In this document: positions 15,800 through 22,676 of the stretch, one piece after another
Numbering within the stretch: the first letter of the stretch is position 1
Layout of the letters: each line of letters opens with the position of its first letter
Assembly: GCA_946002045.1 (NCBI GenBank)
Contig: CAMFYM010000005.1
Span: 1-24,471, forward strand
Reading direction: 5' to 3'
Origin: an uncultured Clostridia bacterium
Lineage (GTDB): Bacteria > Bacillota > Clostridia > Oscillospirales > Acutalibacteraceae
Length of the DNA: 24,471 nt
Translations under genes and position numbers: made by a program
The notes under the pieces: model-generated
The model's input: the letters and a program-made list of their open reading frames with translations, nothing else
The model's database searches: none
Told to the model about the DNA's origin: nothing

Positions 15800-17064
15800 T
15801 CCTCAAATACATCTATTATTTTTACATTGACTGTTTTGCCAATTAGATTAGCAGAGCTTTTAATTCTTACAGGCAAATAGCTTTTTGTGTAGCCTTGGTA
15901 TGTGTTGTTATCAATTTGGCTTTCAAAAAGTACCTCTGTGTTTTTGCCTATAAGCTCGGTCAAATACCTTCTTCTGATTTTTTCGGCTTCTTTAATCATT
16001 ACTGAAGCACGCCTTTCCTTTTCCTGTCTCGGAACGTCGTCACCCTTTTTTGACGCAACAGTTCCTTTTCTCTCGCTGTAAGGAAAAACATGTACCTTTT
16101 CAAATTTAATTGATTTCACAAACTCAAGGCTTTCGATAAAATCTGATTTTGTTTCTTGATGAAAGCCTACCATAACATCTGTTGTTATACTTGCGTCGTC
16201 AAATGTTTCTCTGAGTTTTTCGCACAGTGCCTTATATTCCTCAGCCGTATAGTGCCGGTTCATATTTTTCAGTGTCTTATTACAGCCACTTTGCAGTGAT
16301 AAATGGAATTGAGGGCAAAACTTTTTATTGGCTGATAACCTTTCAATAATATCATCTGTAATGTGGTCCGGCTCAAGTGAACCGAGTCTTACTCTTTCAA
16401 TTCCGTCAATACTGCAACAAATGTCAACTGCATCGGCAATGTCAAAATCCTTGTTTTTTCCGTACGCAGACAGATTTATACCAACAAGTACAATTTCCTT
16501 TATTCCGTTATTTGCAAGAGAAATAATTTCTTTCTTTAAATCAGTTAATTCCTTTGAGCGAACTCTGCCTCGTGACATAGGTATTATGCAGTATGAGCAA
16601 AATCTGTCGCAGCCATCCTCGATTTTTACAAATGCTCTGATTCGGTCATTAAAGTCTGTAATTGAGCAATTCCAAAACTCGTCACCTGTTTTATGAGGGT
16701 CAATGTTCACAACTCTTCTTTTGTTGGTATTATATTCGTTAATTAGATTAAGAATGTCTCCATCATTTTTATTGGAGAATATTATATCAGCCTCTTTAAG
16801 AGCCTTTGCCTCCTGTGGAAATGCCTGAGGCATACATCCTGTTAAAATAACAACTGAATTTGGATTTTTCCTTTTGAACTTTCTGATATTCTGTCTTGTT
16901 TTTTGGTCTGCAGTTGCAGTAACAGTACATGAATTAACTATGTAATAGTCTGCTTCCTGATGTGGTGATACAATCTCGAAGCCTGCATTTTTCAGCAGCT
17001 CACTCATATATTCTGTTTCATATTGATTTACTTTACATCCAAGAGTGTAAAAAGCAGCCTTCAT
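15781..17064 (-). CDS. mtaB: tRNA t6A37 methylthiotransferase MtaB
   Basis: A radical-SAM enzyme that converts N6-threonylcarbamoyladenosine at tRNA position 37 to its 2-methylthio form. The 427 residues show the N-terminal domain with three cluster cysteines (TLGCKVNQYE with Cys10, VNSCTV, LTGCMPQ), the radical-SAM site Cys-x3-Cys-x2-Cys in CDRFCSYCIIPMSRGRVRS, and a C-terminal TRAM domain (about 365-425). The TLGCKVN opening separates MtaB from MiaB and RimO. AGGAAAA 8 nt upstream of the ATG fits. A consensus-like promoter lies just upstream. It converges with the lipoprotein gene with a 19-nt overlap. Confidence 0.95.
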   Translation of the reverse strand: MKAAFYTLGCKVNQYETEYMSELLKNAGFEIVSPHQEADYYIVNSCTVTATADQKTRQNIRKFKRKNPNSVVILTGCMPQAFPQEAKALKEADIIFSNKNDGDILNLINEYNTNKRRVVNIDPHKTGDEFWNCSITDFNDRIRAFVKIEDGCDRFCSYCIIPMSRGRVRSKELTDLKKEIISLANNGIKEIVLVGINLSAYGKNKDFDIADAVDICCSIDGIERVRLGSLEPDHITDDIIERLSANKKFCPQFHLSLQSGCNKTLKNMNRHYTAEEYKALCEKLRETFDDASITTDVMVGFHQETKSDFIESLEFVKSIKFEKVHVFPYSERKGTVASKKGDDVPRQEKERRASVMIKEAEKIRRRYLTELIGKNTEVLFESQIDNNTYQGYTKSYLPVRIKSSANLIGKTVNVKIIDVFEDYCIAE

Positions 17065-17100
17065 AATGTTTTTCCTAACCTTCTTTAGTCGATTATGGTG

Positions 17101-17129
17101 ATTATATCAAATTTTTATCATTATTACAA
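17101..17129 (-). promoter_or_regulatory. Promoter for mtaB
   Basis: On the minus strand TTGTAA (17129-17124), exactly 17 nt, then TATAAT (17106-17101). The -10 is a perfect match to consensus and the -35 differs at two positions. Transcription would start near 17094, giving a leader of about 30 nt before the mtaB ATG at 17064. Confidence 0.68.
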
Positions 17130-17160
17130 TAATTTGCAAATAATATTTAATGGTGATTAT

Positions 17161-18297
17161 ATGAAAAAATGTATTATATTTCTTTTATCGTTTTCTATCT
17201 TTATTACTGTGCCCTCTACAATTTATGCAAAAGCAACAAGCAAAGAAAACCCAAAGGTTAAATCAAGCATACTAATGTGTATAGATACAGGAGATGTAAT
17301 TGCAGAAAACAATGCCTACGAGCATTTATCACCTGCATCTGTTACAAAAATAATGAGCCTGCTTTTGATAATGGAGGCAATCGACAGTGGAAAAATTAAG
17401 CTGACAGATATGGTAACTGCTGACGAAACAGCTGTTTCAAAGGGAGGCTCTCAAATTTGGTTAGAGGTAGGGGAGCAAATGAGCGTTGAAGATTTGCTCA
17501 AGGCAGTTATAATAGCCTCTGCAAATGACGCCTGCACCCTCCTTGGCGAATATGTTGCCGGCAGCGAAGGTGGCTTCGTTGATATGATGAACAGCAGAGT
17601 AAAGGAATTAGGATTAAAAAACAGTAATTTTGAGAATTGTACCGGTCTTGATGACGATATTACAAATCACTATTCCTGCTCGTATGATTTAGCAGTTATT
17701 GCCTGTGAGCTGATGAAGCATGACTTAATTAAGAAATATTCAACAGTTTGGCTGGACTCACTGCGTGACGGGAAAACAGAGCTTAACAACACTAATAAGC
17801 TGGTAAACAAGTATGATGGTATCACAGGCTTGAAAACAGGAACAACATCAAATGCCGGATTTTGTTTGTGCGCTACTGCAACAAGAGGTAATTTGAGCCT
17901 TGTATCAGTTGTATTAGGAGCCGATACCAGTGATGACAGATTTAATGCATCCACTAAGCTATTAGATTACGGCTTTGCAAATTATAAGCTTGAAAAAATA
18001 AACATTGACCAAAATCAAATTAAAGGTGTTAAGATAAAGCAGGGTGTAGTTAAAGAAATTAAACCTGTTATTGATAAAAACAAAAGCATTTTGATTGATA
18101 AAAATGCCGGTGAACTAAAATACGAATACAAAACAAAGGAAAGTGTTAATGCACCTATAAAAAAGGGTGATTTATTAGGTGAAATAATTGTAACAAGTGA
18201 TAAGAAGCAAATAACAAAAATACCACTCAATTCGCCTGAAAAGGTTGAAAAGGTTAATTTCAGCTATATACTGCGCCAATTATTCAAAAACATTTAA
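17161..18297 (+). CDS. Serine-type D-Ala-D-Ala carboxypeptidase (DacF/PBP5 family, S11)
   Basis: Trims the terminal D-alanine from peptidoglycan stem peptides. The 378-residue precursor has a signal peptide (MKKCIIFLLSF to about IYA at residue 23). The S11 triad is complete: Ser60-x-x-Lys63 (SVTK), Ser120-x-Asn122 (SAN) and Lys225-Thr-Gly. The C-terminal beta domain is about residues 270-360, and the last 15 residues could form a short amphipathic anchor. The ATG at 17161 is chosen because the signal peptide begins there and GGTGAT (17152-17157) precedes it; the frame opens earlier at 17095 but that gives an unlikely N terminus. Whether it acts in vegetative cells or spores cannot be told here. 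Confidence 0.92.
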   Translation: MKKCIIFLLSFSIFITVPSTIYAKATSKENPKVKSSILMCIDTGDVIAENNAYEHLSPASVTKIMSLLLIMEAIDSGKIKLTDMVTADETAVSKGGSQIWLEVGEQMSVEDLLKAVIIASANDACTLLGEYVAGSEGGFVDMMNSRVKELGLKNSNFENCTGLDDDITNHYSCSYDLAVIACELMKHDLIKKYSTVWLDSLRDGKTELNNTNKLVNKYDGITGLKTGTTSNAGFCLCATATRGNLSLVSVVLGADTSDDRFNASTKLLDYGFANYKLEKINIDQNQIKGVKIKQGVVKEIKPVIDKNKSILIDKNAGELKYEYKTKESVNAPIKKGDLLGEIIVTSDKKQITKIPLNSPEKVEKVNFSYILRQLFKNI

Positions 18298-18315
18298 TTA
18301 AATAGTAATAATATA

Positions 18316-18344
18316 TTGCAACTTTCGTCAAAATAGTGTACTAT
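18316..18344 (+). promoter_or_regulatory. Probable promoter for pgi
   Basis: TTGCAA (18316-18321), a 17-nt spacer, then TACTAT (18339-18344). Each element matches four of six consensus positions with ideal spacing. It lies 53 nt before the pgi start in an otherwise gene-free 100-nt gap. Confidence 0.5.
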
Positions 18345-18397
18345 TATTTAAAATAATATAAGTAATTATAAATTACTTTTAGAACAGAGGCGAAATT

Positions 18398-19744
18398 ATG
18401 GCAATGAAATTTATTTCAAAACATTCTGAAGGCATTGTTACTACTGCCGATATTAAGGAGTTAACACCTAAGGCTGTTTCTGCTATGGAAACTCTCCATA
18501 ACAAAACAGGTGCAGGTAATGACTTTCTGGGTTGGGTAACACTTCCTACAGATTATGATAAGGAAGAGTTTGCAAGAATTAAAAAAGCAGCAGAGTATAT
18601 AAAAAATAACGCTGACATACTTATTGTTATAGGTATTGGTGGCTCCTATCTTGGTGCAAGAGCAGTAATTGAGGCATTAAAATCTCCCAATTATAATGCT
18701 TTAAAGAAGGACACACCTGATATTTACTTTATAGGTAACTCAATCAGCCCGTCAATGCTCACTGAGTTAGTATCAATTTGTGAGGGCAAGGATATTTGCG
18801 TTAATGTAATCAGCAAGAGTGGCACAACAACTGAGCCTGCTATTGCTTTTAGAATTTTCCGTGATATGGTTTACAGCAAGTATTCCGAAGAGGAGGCTGC
18901 AAAAAGAATTTTTGCTACAACAGACAGTAGCAAGGGTACTCTTAAAGAGCTTTCTGACTCAAAAGGATATGAAACATTTGTTGTACCTGACGATGTTGGT
19001 GGCAGATTTTCAGTATTAACAGCTGTCGGTCTTCTTCCTATCGCTGTTGCAGGTATCGATATTGATAAGCTTATGGCAGGTGCAAGGCTTGCTCAGGACT
19101 CTTTGAATAACACTGATATTCAAGAGAACGATATGCTTAAATATGCTACCATTAGAAATGTATTTTACAACAAGGGCAGAAAGCTTGAGTGCTTTGTTTC
19201 ATACGAGCCTTGTATGCAAATGTTTAACGAGTGGCTTAAGCAGCTGTTTGCTGAAAGTGAGGGCAAGGACGGCAAGGGGCTTTATCCTGTATCCTGCATT
19301 TTCTCTACCGATCTTCACTCTGTGGGACAGTATATTCAAGAGTCAGGTAGCAGCCTTATGTTTGAAACTGTTATTAAATTTAATAATCCACACGATGATT
19401 ATGTTATTACAGAGCAGGAGGGCAACATTGACGGTCTTAACTTCCTTGCAGGTAAAACAATGAGCTTTGTTAACGAAAAGGCTCGTGAGGGCACATTGCT
19501 TGCTCATACAGACGGTGGTGTCGGCAACCTTGTTATTGAGTGTGATGCAATAGACGAAGAAAATATGGGTTATCTCATTTACTTCTTTGAAAAGACCTGT
19601 GCTGTGTCAGGCTATATTCTCGGCGTTAATCCATTTAATCAACCGGGTGTTGAAAGCTATAAAAAGAATATGTTTGCACTTTTAGGCAAGCCCGGCTATG
19701 AAAAGGAAAAAGAAAGTCTTGAAAAACGTCTTGGCATATGTTAA
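18398..19744 (+). CDS. pgi: Glucose-6-phosphate isomerase
   Basis: Interconverts glucose 6-phosphate and fructose 6-phosphate in glycolysis and gluconeogenesis. The 448 residues are typical of the short Bacillota form. Visible motifs are GIGGSYLGARA (phosphosugar binding), SKSGTTTEPAIAFR, the active-site stretch FNEWLKQLFAESEGKDGKG, and a C-terminal region ending in NPFNQPGVESYKKN with the conserved lysine. AGAGGCG precedes the ATG at 18398; a second in-frame ATG at 18404 is also possible. It is followed after 40 nt by a P-loop gene and then a strong terminator. Confidence 0.96.
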   Translation: MAMKFISKHSEGIVTTADIKELTPKAVSAMETLHNKTGAGNDFLGWVTLPTDYDKEEFARIKKAAEYIKNNADILIVIGIGGSYLGARAVIEALKSPNYNALKKDTPDIYFIGNSISPSMLTELVSICEGKDICVNVISKSGTTTEPAIAFRIFRDMVYSKYSEEEAAKRIFATTDSSKGTLKELSDSKGYETFVVPDDVGGRFSVLTAVGLLPIAVAGIDIDKLMAGARLAQDSLNNTDIQENDMLKYATIRNVFYNKGRKLECFVSYEPCMQMFNEWLKQLFAESEGKDGKGLYPVSCIFSTDLHSVGQYIQESGSSLMFETVIKFNNPHDDYVITEQEGNIDGLNFLAGKTMSFVNEKAREGTLLAHTDGGVGNLVIECDAIDEENMGYLIYFFEKTCAVSGYILGVNPFNQPGVESYKKNMFALLGKPGYEKEKESLEKRLGIC

Positions 19745-19784
19745 GATATATTTGTAAATAAATCACCTTTGGAGGAATTATATA

Positions 19785-20201
19785 ATGATTAAGCTTATCA
19801 TAGGCAATAAGGGAGCAGGTAAAACTAAAAGACTCATAGAGCAGGTTAATGCTTGTGTAGAAATTTCAGACGGTAATGTAGTTTGCGTTGAAAAGGAACC
19901 TAAACTTACATACGATGTTTCTTCAAAAGCTCGTTTGCTTGAAACAGAAACATACCTTATTAACGGTCACAAGGCTTTCTATGGATTTTTGGCAGGTATT
20001 TGTGCAGGTAACTACGATGTTACAGACATTCTTGTTGATGCAACATTTAAGATTGTCGGCAGAGAGTACGAAAAGCTTCCTCAGTTCTTTGAAATGCTTT
20101 CAGAGCTTTCAGAGGCAACTGATGTTAACTTCTATTTCACAATCAGCTGTGATAAGGAAGATTTGCCCGTTGAAATATTCGATTTTTGCGAGGAAATGTA
20201 A
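19785..20201 (+). CDS. Small P-loop ATP-binding protein, unknown function
   Basis: A 138-residue soluble protein with a clear Walker A motif GNKGAGKT (residues 7-14) right at the N terminus. A hydrophobic strand ending in ILVDATFK may be the Walker B, with a single aspartate. The middle is rich in Glu and Lys. A similar protein in Clostridia is often labelled PilT-like, but no other PilT motif is visible here and I would not transfer that name. GGAGG about 9 nt upstream gives a confident start. It lies 40 nt after pgi, with no promoter I can see, and before a strong terminator, so it is likely cotranscribed with pgi. Confidence 0.82.
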   Translation: MIKLIIGNKGAGKTKRLIEQVNACVEISDGNVVCVEKEPKLTYDVSSKARLLETETYLINGHKAFYGFLAGICAGNYDVTDILVDATFKIVGREYEKLPQFFEMLSELSEATDVNFYFTISCDKEDLPVEIFDFCEEM

Positions 20202-20213
20202 ATAAATTATTCG

Positions 20214-20242
20214 CACCCGTCATTATTGACGGGTGTTTTTTT
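20214..20242 (+). terminator. Intrinsic terminator after the pgi operon
   Basis: A 9-bp GC-rich stem (CACCCGTCA, 20214-20222, with its complement 20227-20235), a TTAT loop and seven T residues (20236-20242). It is a textbook plus-strand terminator, 12 nt after the P-loop gene stop. Confidence 0.93.
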
Positions 20243-20251
20243 ATAAAAAAA

Positions 20252-20287
20252 TAAGTGGTACAAAAATGTACCACTTAATTTTTTTGT
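20252..20287 (-). terminator. Terminator for the FucO-like dehydrogenase gene, usable in both directions
   Basis: An 11-bp stem (TAAGTGGTACA, 20252-20262, with 20267-20277) closes on AAAA. It is flanked by seven A residues on the left and AATTTTTTT on the right, so it has a U-tract on either strand. Read on the minus strand it follows the dehydrogenase stop by about 12 nt. It sits 9 nt from the pgi-operon terminator, giving a double insulated end between convergent genes. Confidence 0.88.
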
Positions 20288-20289
20288 TT

Positions 20290-21438
20290 TTACATAAGTG
20301 AAAGGTAAAGCTCCTTGATTTCCTCAACGCTTGTTTCTCTTGGATTGCCCGGACGGCAAGCATCATCAAAAGCAGATTGAGCAAGGAAGTCAACATCCTC
20401 AGGTTTAACAATTTCCTTAAGGTCAGCAGGAATTCCAACATCCTGTGAAAGCTTTTTAACAGCTTCAACAGCAGCCTTTCTTGCATCCTCAAGGCTCATA
20501 GCATCAACACCCTCAACGCCCATTGCTTTAGCAATATCTCTGTATTTTTCACCTGTTGCAGGAGCATTATATTCCATAACAGTTGGAAGGATGATAGCGT
20601 TTGCAACACCGTGTGGTGTGTCATAAAGAGCACCAAGTGGGTGAGCCATTGAGTGAACAATACCAAGTCCTACATTTGAGAAGCCCATACCTGCTATGTA
20701 CTGACCGAGAGCCATACCCTCTCTGCCCTCAGGAGTGTTGTCAACAGCACCTCTAAGTGTCTTTGCAATAATTTCTATTGCTTTGATGTGGAACATATCT
20801 GAAAGCTCCCAGGCACCTGCTGTGATATAGCCCTCAATAGCATGTGTAAGAGCATCCATACCTGTTGCTGCAGTAAGTCCCTTTGGCATTGATGACATCA
20901 TATCAGGGTCAACAACTGCTACTACAGGAATATCGTGAACATCTACGCATACCATTTTTCTGTTCTTTTCAACATCAGTGATTACATAGTTAATTGTAAC
21001 CTCTGCTGCTGTACCTGCTGTTGTTGGAACTGCGATAATTGGTACACACTTATTCTTTGTTGGTGCAACGCCCTCCAATGAACGAACATCAGCAAATTCC
21101 GGATTCTTAATAATGATACCGATTGCCTTTGCTGTATCCATTGATGAGCCACCACCGATTGCGATGATGCAATCAGCACCACTTGCCTTAAAAGCAGCAA
21201 CGCCGGTCTGTACATTTTCGATAGTTGGATTTGGCTTGATTTCACTGTAAATCTCATAATCAATGCCTGCATTGTCAAGTACATCTGTAACCTTTTTTGT
21301 TACATTGAACTTGATTAAATCAGGGTCAGAGCATACAAAAGCTTTTTTAAAGCCTCTGTTGTTAACCTCTGTTGCTATCTCCTGAATAGCGCCTGCGCCA
21401 TGATAGCTTGTTTCATTTAATACAAATCTGTTTGCCAT
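20290..21438 (-). CDS. fucO: Iron-containing alcohol dehydrogenase, FucO-like (lactaldehyde reductase type)
   Basis: A 382-residue group III alcohol dehydrogenase. In E. coli FucO reduces L-lactaldehyde to 1,2-propanediol with NADH. The resemblance to FucO is close along the whole length: MANRFVLNET, NPEFADVRSLEG, VPTTAGTAAEVTINYVITD and ATGMDALTHAIEGYIT. The NAD motif is GGGSSMD (95-101). Iron ligands are Asp195, His199, His262 and His276, offset by one from E. coli FucO. GGAGA (minus strand) lies 7 nt before the ATG. No fucose or rhamnose genes are near, so the true substrate may be lactaldehyde, ethanol or another short alcohol/aldehyde. It is a single-gene unit with its own promoter and terminator. 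Confidence 0.85.
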   Translation of the reverse strand: MANRFVLNETSYHGAGAIQEIATEVNNRGFKKAFVCSDPDLIKFNVTKKVTDVLDNAGIDYEIYSEIKPNPTIENVQTGVAAFKASGADCIIAIGGGSSMDTAKAIGIIIKNPEFADVRSLEGVAPTKNKCVPIIAVPTTAGTAAEVTINYVITDVEKNRKMVCVDVHDIPVVAVVDPDMMSSMPKGLTAATGMDALTHAIEGYITAGAWELSDMFHIKAIEIIAKTLRGAVDNTPEGREGMALGQYIAGMGFSNVGLGIVHSMAHPLGALYDTPHGVANAIILPTVMEYNAPATGEKYRDIAKAMGVEGVDAMSLEDARKAAVEAVKKLSQDVGIPADLKEIVKPEDVDFLAQSAFDDACRPGNPRETSVEEIKELYLSLM

Positions 21439-21483
21439 ATTTGCATCTCCTATAAAATATTTTTGTAGAAAACTACGATGTAA

Positions 21484-21512
21484 ATTTTACTACATTGTCA
21501 AAAAAATATCAA
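21484..21512 (-). promoter_or_regulatory. Promoter for the FucO-like gene
   Basis: On the minus strand TTGATA (21512-21507), a 17-nt spacer and TAAAAT (21489-21484); each element matches five of six consensus bases. The leader to the ATG would be about 40 nt. A short inverted repeat GTAAA-T-TTTAC (21480-21490) overlaps the -10 and could bind a regulator, but it is short in such AT-rich DNA. Confidence 0.68.
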
Positions 21513-21610
21513 TAATTTATTTGTGTTTTTAATTTATTTGTCATTTTTACATTCAAACAAATCATAAATTATGTAGTTTTACAGAAAAAGTCTAATTTTG
21601 AAAATTACTA

Positions 21611-21639
21611 TTGACAAAGTGCCACCTTATATATATAAT
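21611..21639 (+). promoter_or_regulatory. Consensus promoter for yceD-rpmF-der
   Basis: TTGACA (21611-21616), exactly 17 nt, then TATAAT (21634-21639): both elements are perfect matches to the housekeeping consensus. Transcription should begin near 21646. A perfect inverted repeat GTGCAA-G-TTGCAC (21647-21659) sits at the predicted start and could be an operator or a 5' hairpin. The leader is about 30 nt. Strong constitutive output suits a ribosomal-protein gene. Confidence 0.9.
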
Positions 21640-21674
21640 ACTAAAGGTGCAAGTTGCACACACGGGGTGATTTT

Positions 21675-22387
21675 ATGAAAATTGACCTTAACGGACTTTT
21701 TAACTCAACTGTTAAAGAGATTGAGATAAACAATTTGTTTGATTTAAGCAGTATTTCTTACAGTGGCTCAAATCCAATTAAGGATATGGTTCAGGTCAAG
21801 GGTAAGCTTTACTGCAAGGCAGATGTTGTTTATCTTGATGCTGCTATAAGCTTTAAGTTTTACGGTAGCTGCGATAGATGTGCAGAGGATGTTGAAAAGG
21901 ACTTTTCAATTAAAATCAACAAAATTATTGTTGAGCAGCTTCAAAATCAAGACGATGACGAGGTATTTCTTACAGTGGCTCAAATCCAATTAAGGATATG
22001 GTTCAGGTCAAGGGTAAGCTTTACTGCAAGGCAGATGTTGTTTATCTTGATGCTGCTATAAGCTTTAAGTTTTACGGTAGCTGCGATAGATGTGCAGAGG
22101 ATGTTGAAAAGGACTTTTCAATTAAAATCAACAAAATTATTGTTGAGCAGCTTCAAAATCAAGACGATGACGAGGATTACATTGTAGTCGAAAACAGAGT
22201 ACTTGATTTAGAGCAGCTTGTTAACGAAGAGGTTTCGCTTGCGTTACCCACAAAGCTTTTGTGCAAGGATGATTGCTTAGGCTTATGTGCTCAATGCGGA
22301 ACAAATCTTAATGTCAAAAAATGTGATTGCAAAAAAGAGGTTGACCCAAGATTATCTGCTTTGCTGCAATTACTTGATGAAGAATAA
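21675..22387 (+). pseudogene. yceD: YceD/DUF177 family protein, broken by a 212-bp tandem duplication
   Basis: YceD (DUF177) is a small protein almost always encoded next to rpmF; in E. coli it affects 23S rRNA accumulation. From ATG 21675 (GGGGTGA upstream) the frame reads 96 normal codons to 21962. It then enters a second exact copy of 21751-21962 in a shifted frame and stops at 22061 after 32 foreign codons. The rest of the true protein resumes in the other frame and ends at 22387 with the CAQCG and CDC cysteine motifs. Removing one 212-bp copy restores a clean 166-residue protein of normal family length. An internal ATG at 21998 could give a 129-residue C-terminal fragment, but its ribosome site (AAGG, 2 nt away) is poor. 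Confidence 0.87.
21751..22174 (+). repeat. Exact 212-bp direct tandem duplication within yceD
   Basis: Bases 21751-21962 are repeated without a single difference at 21963-22174, head to tail with no spacer. The only junction homology is one G (21963 and 22175 share it). Since 212 is not a multiple of three, the frame shifts. Perfect identity means the event is very recent or that it came from assembly. Confidence 0.97.
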
Positions 22388-22421
22388 ATAAAATGCTTTT
22401 AATATAAAGGAGGCACTTAAA

Positions 22422-22604
22422 ATGGCAGTACCAGCAAGAAAAACATCTAAGGCAAGAAAGAATAAGAGACGTTCAAGTGTTTGGAAGATGAATGCTCCTA
22501 CATTGGTAAAATGTTCTAACTGTGGTGGCTATACAGTTTCTCACAAGGTTTGTAAGAACTGTGGCTACTATGACGGTAAAGAAGTTATCAGCAAGGAAGC
22601 GTAA
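22422..22604 (+). CDS. rpmF: 50S ribosomal protein bL32
   Basis: A 60-residue large-subunit protein. It opens MAVPARKTSKARKNKRRS, the usual basic L32 start, and has a four-cysteine zinc ribbon (CSNC about 30 residues in, CKNC about 13 later), so it is the zinc-bound form. The ribosome site AAAGGAGG (22406-22413) is very strong. It lies 34 nt after the broken yceD gene and is followed by a hairpin. Because translation of yceD now ends early, the transcript leading to rpmF carries about 325 untranslated nt, which could alter its expression. Confidence 0.97.
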   Translation: MAVPARKTSKARKNKRRSSVWKMNAPTLVKCSNCGGYTVSHKVCKNCGYYDGKEVISKEA

Positions 22605-22620
22605 TTTTTTACATTCAACG

Positions 22621-22650
22621 GACGGACAGGATAGCTTGTCCGTCTTTCTT
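22621..22650 (+). terminator. Hairpin, likely partial terminator between rpmF and der
   Basis: An 8-bp stem GACGGACA (22621-22628) with TGTCCGTC (22637-22644) is followed by TTTCTTGTT. The U-tract is interrupted, so termination is probably partial, letting some transcripts reach der while most stop after rpmF. Confidence 0.6.
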
Positions 22651-22676
22651 GTTATTATGTGTAATGGAGGTGGATT

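Noticed and set aside
17095..17160. Longer N terminus for the D-Ala-D-Ala carboxypeptidase starting at 17095
   Set aside because: The extra 22 residues lack a ribosome site, overlap the mtaB promoter and would bury the signal peptide that begins at 17161.
19785..20201. Calling the P-loop protein a PilT twitching-motility ATPase
   Set aside because: It is far too short and shows only a Walker A motif; no type IV pilus genes are nearby.
21514..21541. Direct repeat AATTTATTTGT (21514-21524 and 21531-21541) as an operator
   Set aside because: The region is extremely AT-rich, so an 11-bp repeat of A and T is weak evidence, and it lies upstream of both promoters' core elements.
21998..22387. A separate 129-aa gene starting at an internal ATG in the second repeat copy
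   Set aside because: It is the C-terminal part of yceD in the correct frame, has a poorly spaced ribosome site (AAGG 2 nt away) and lacks the N terminus of the family. It is treated as part of the broken gene.
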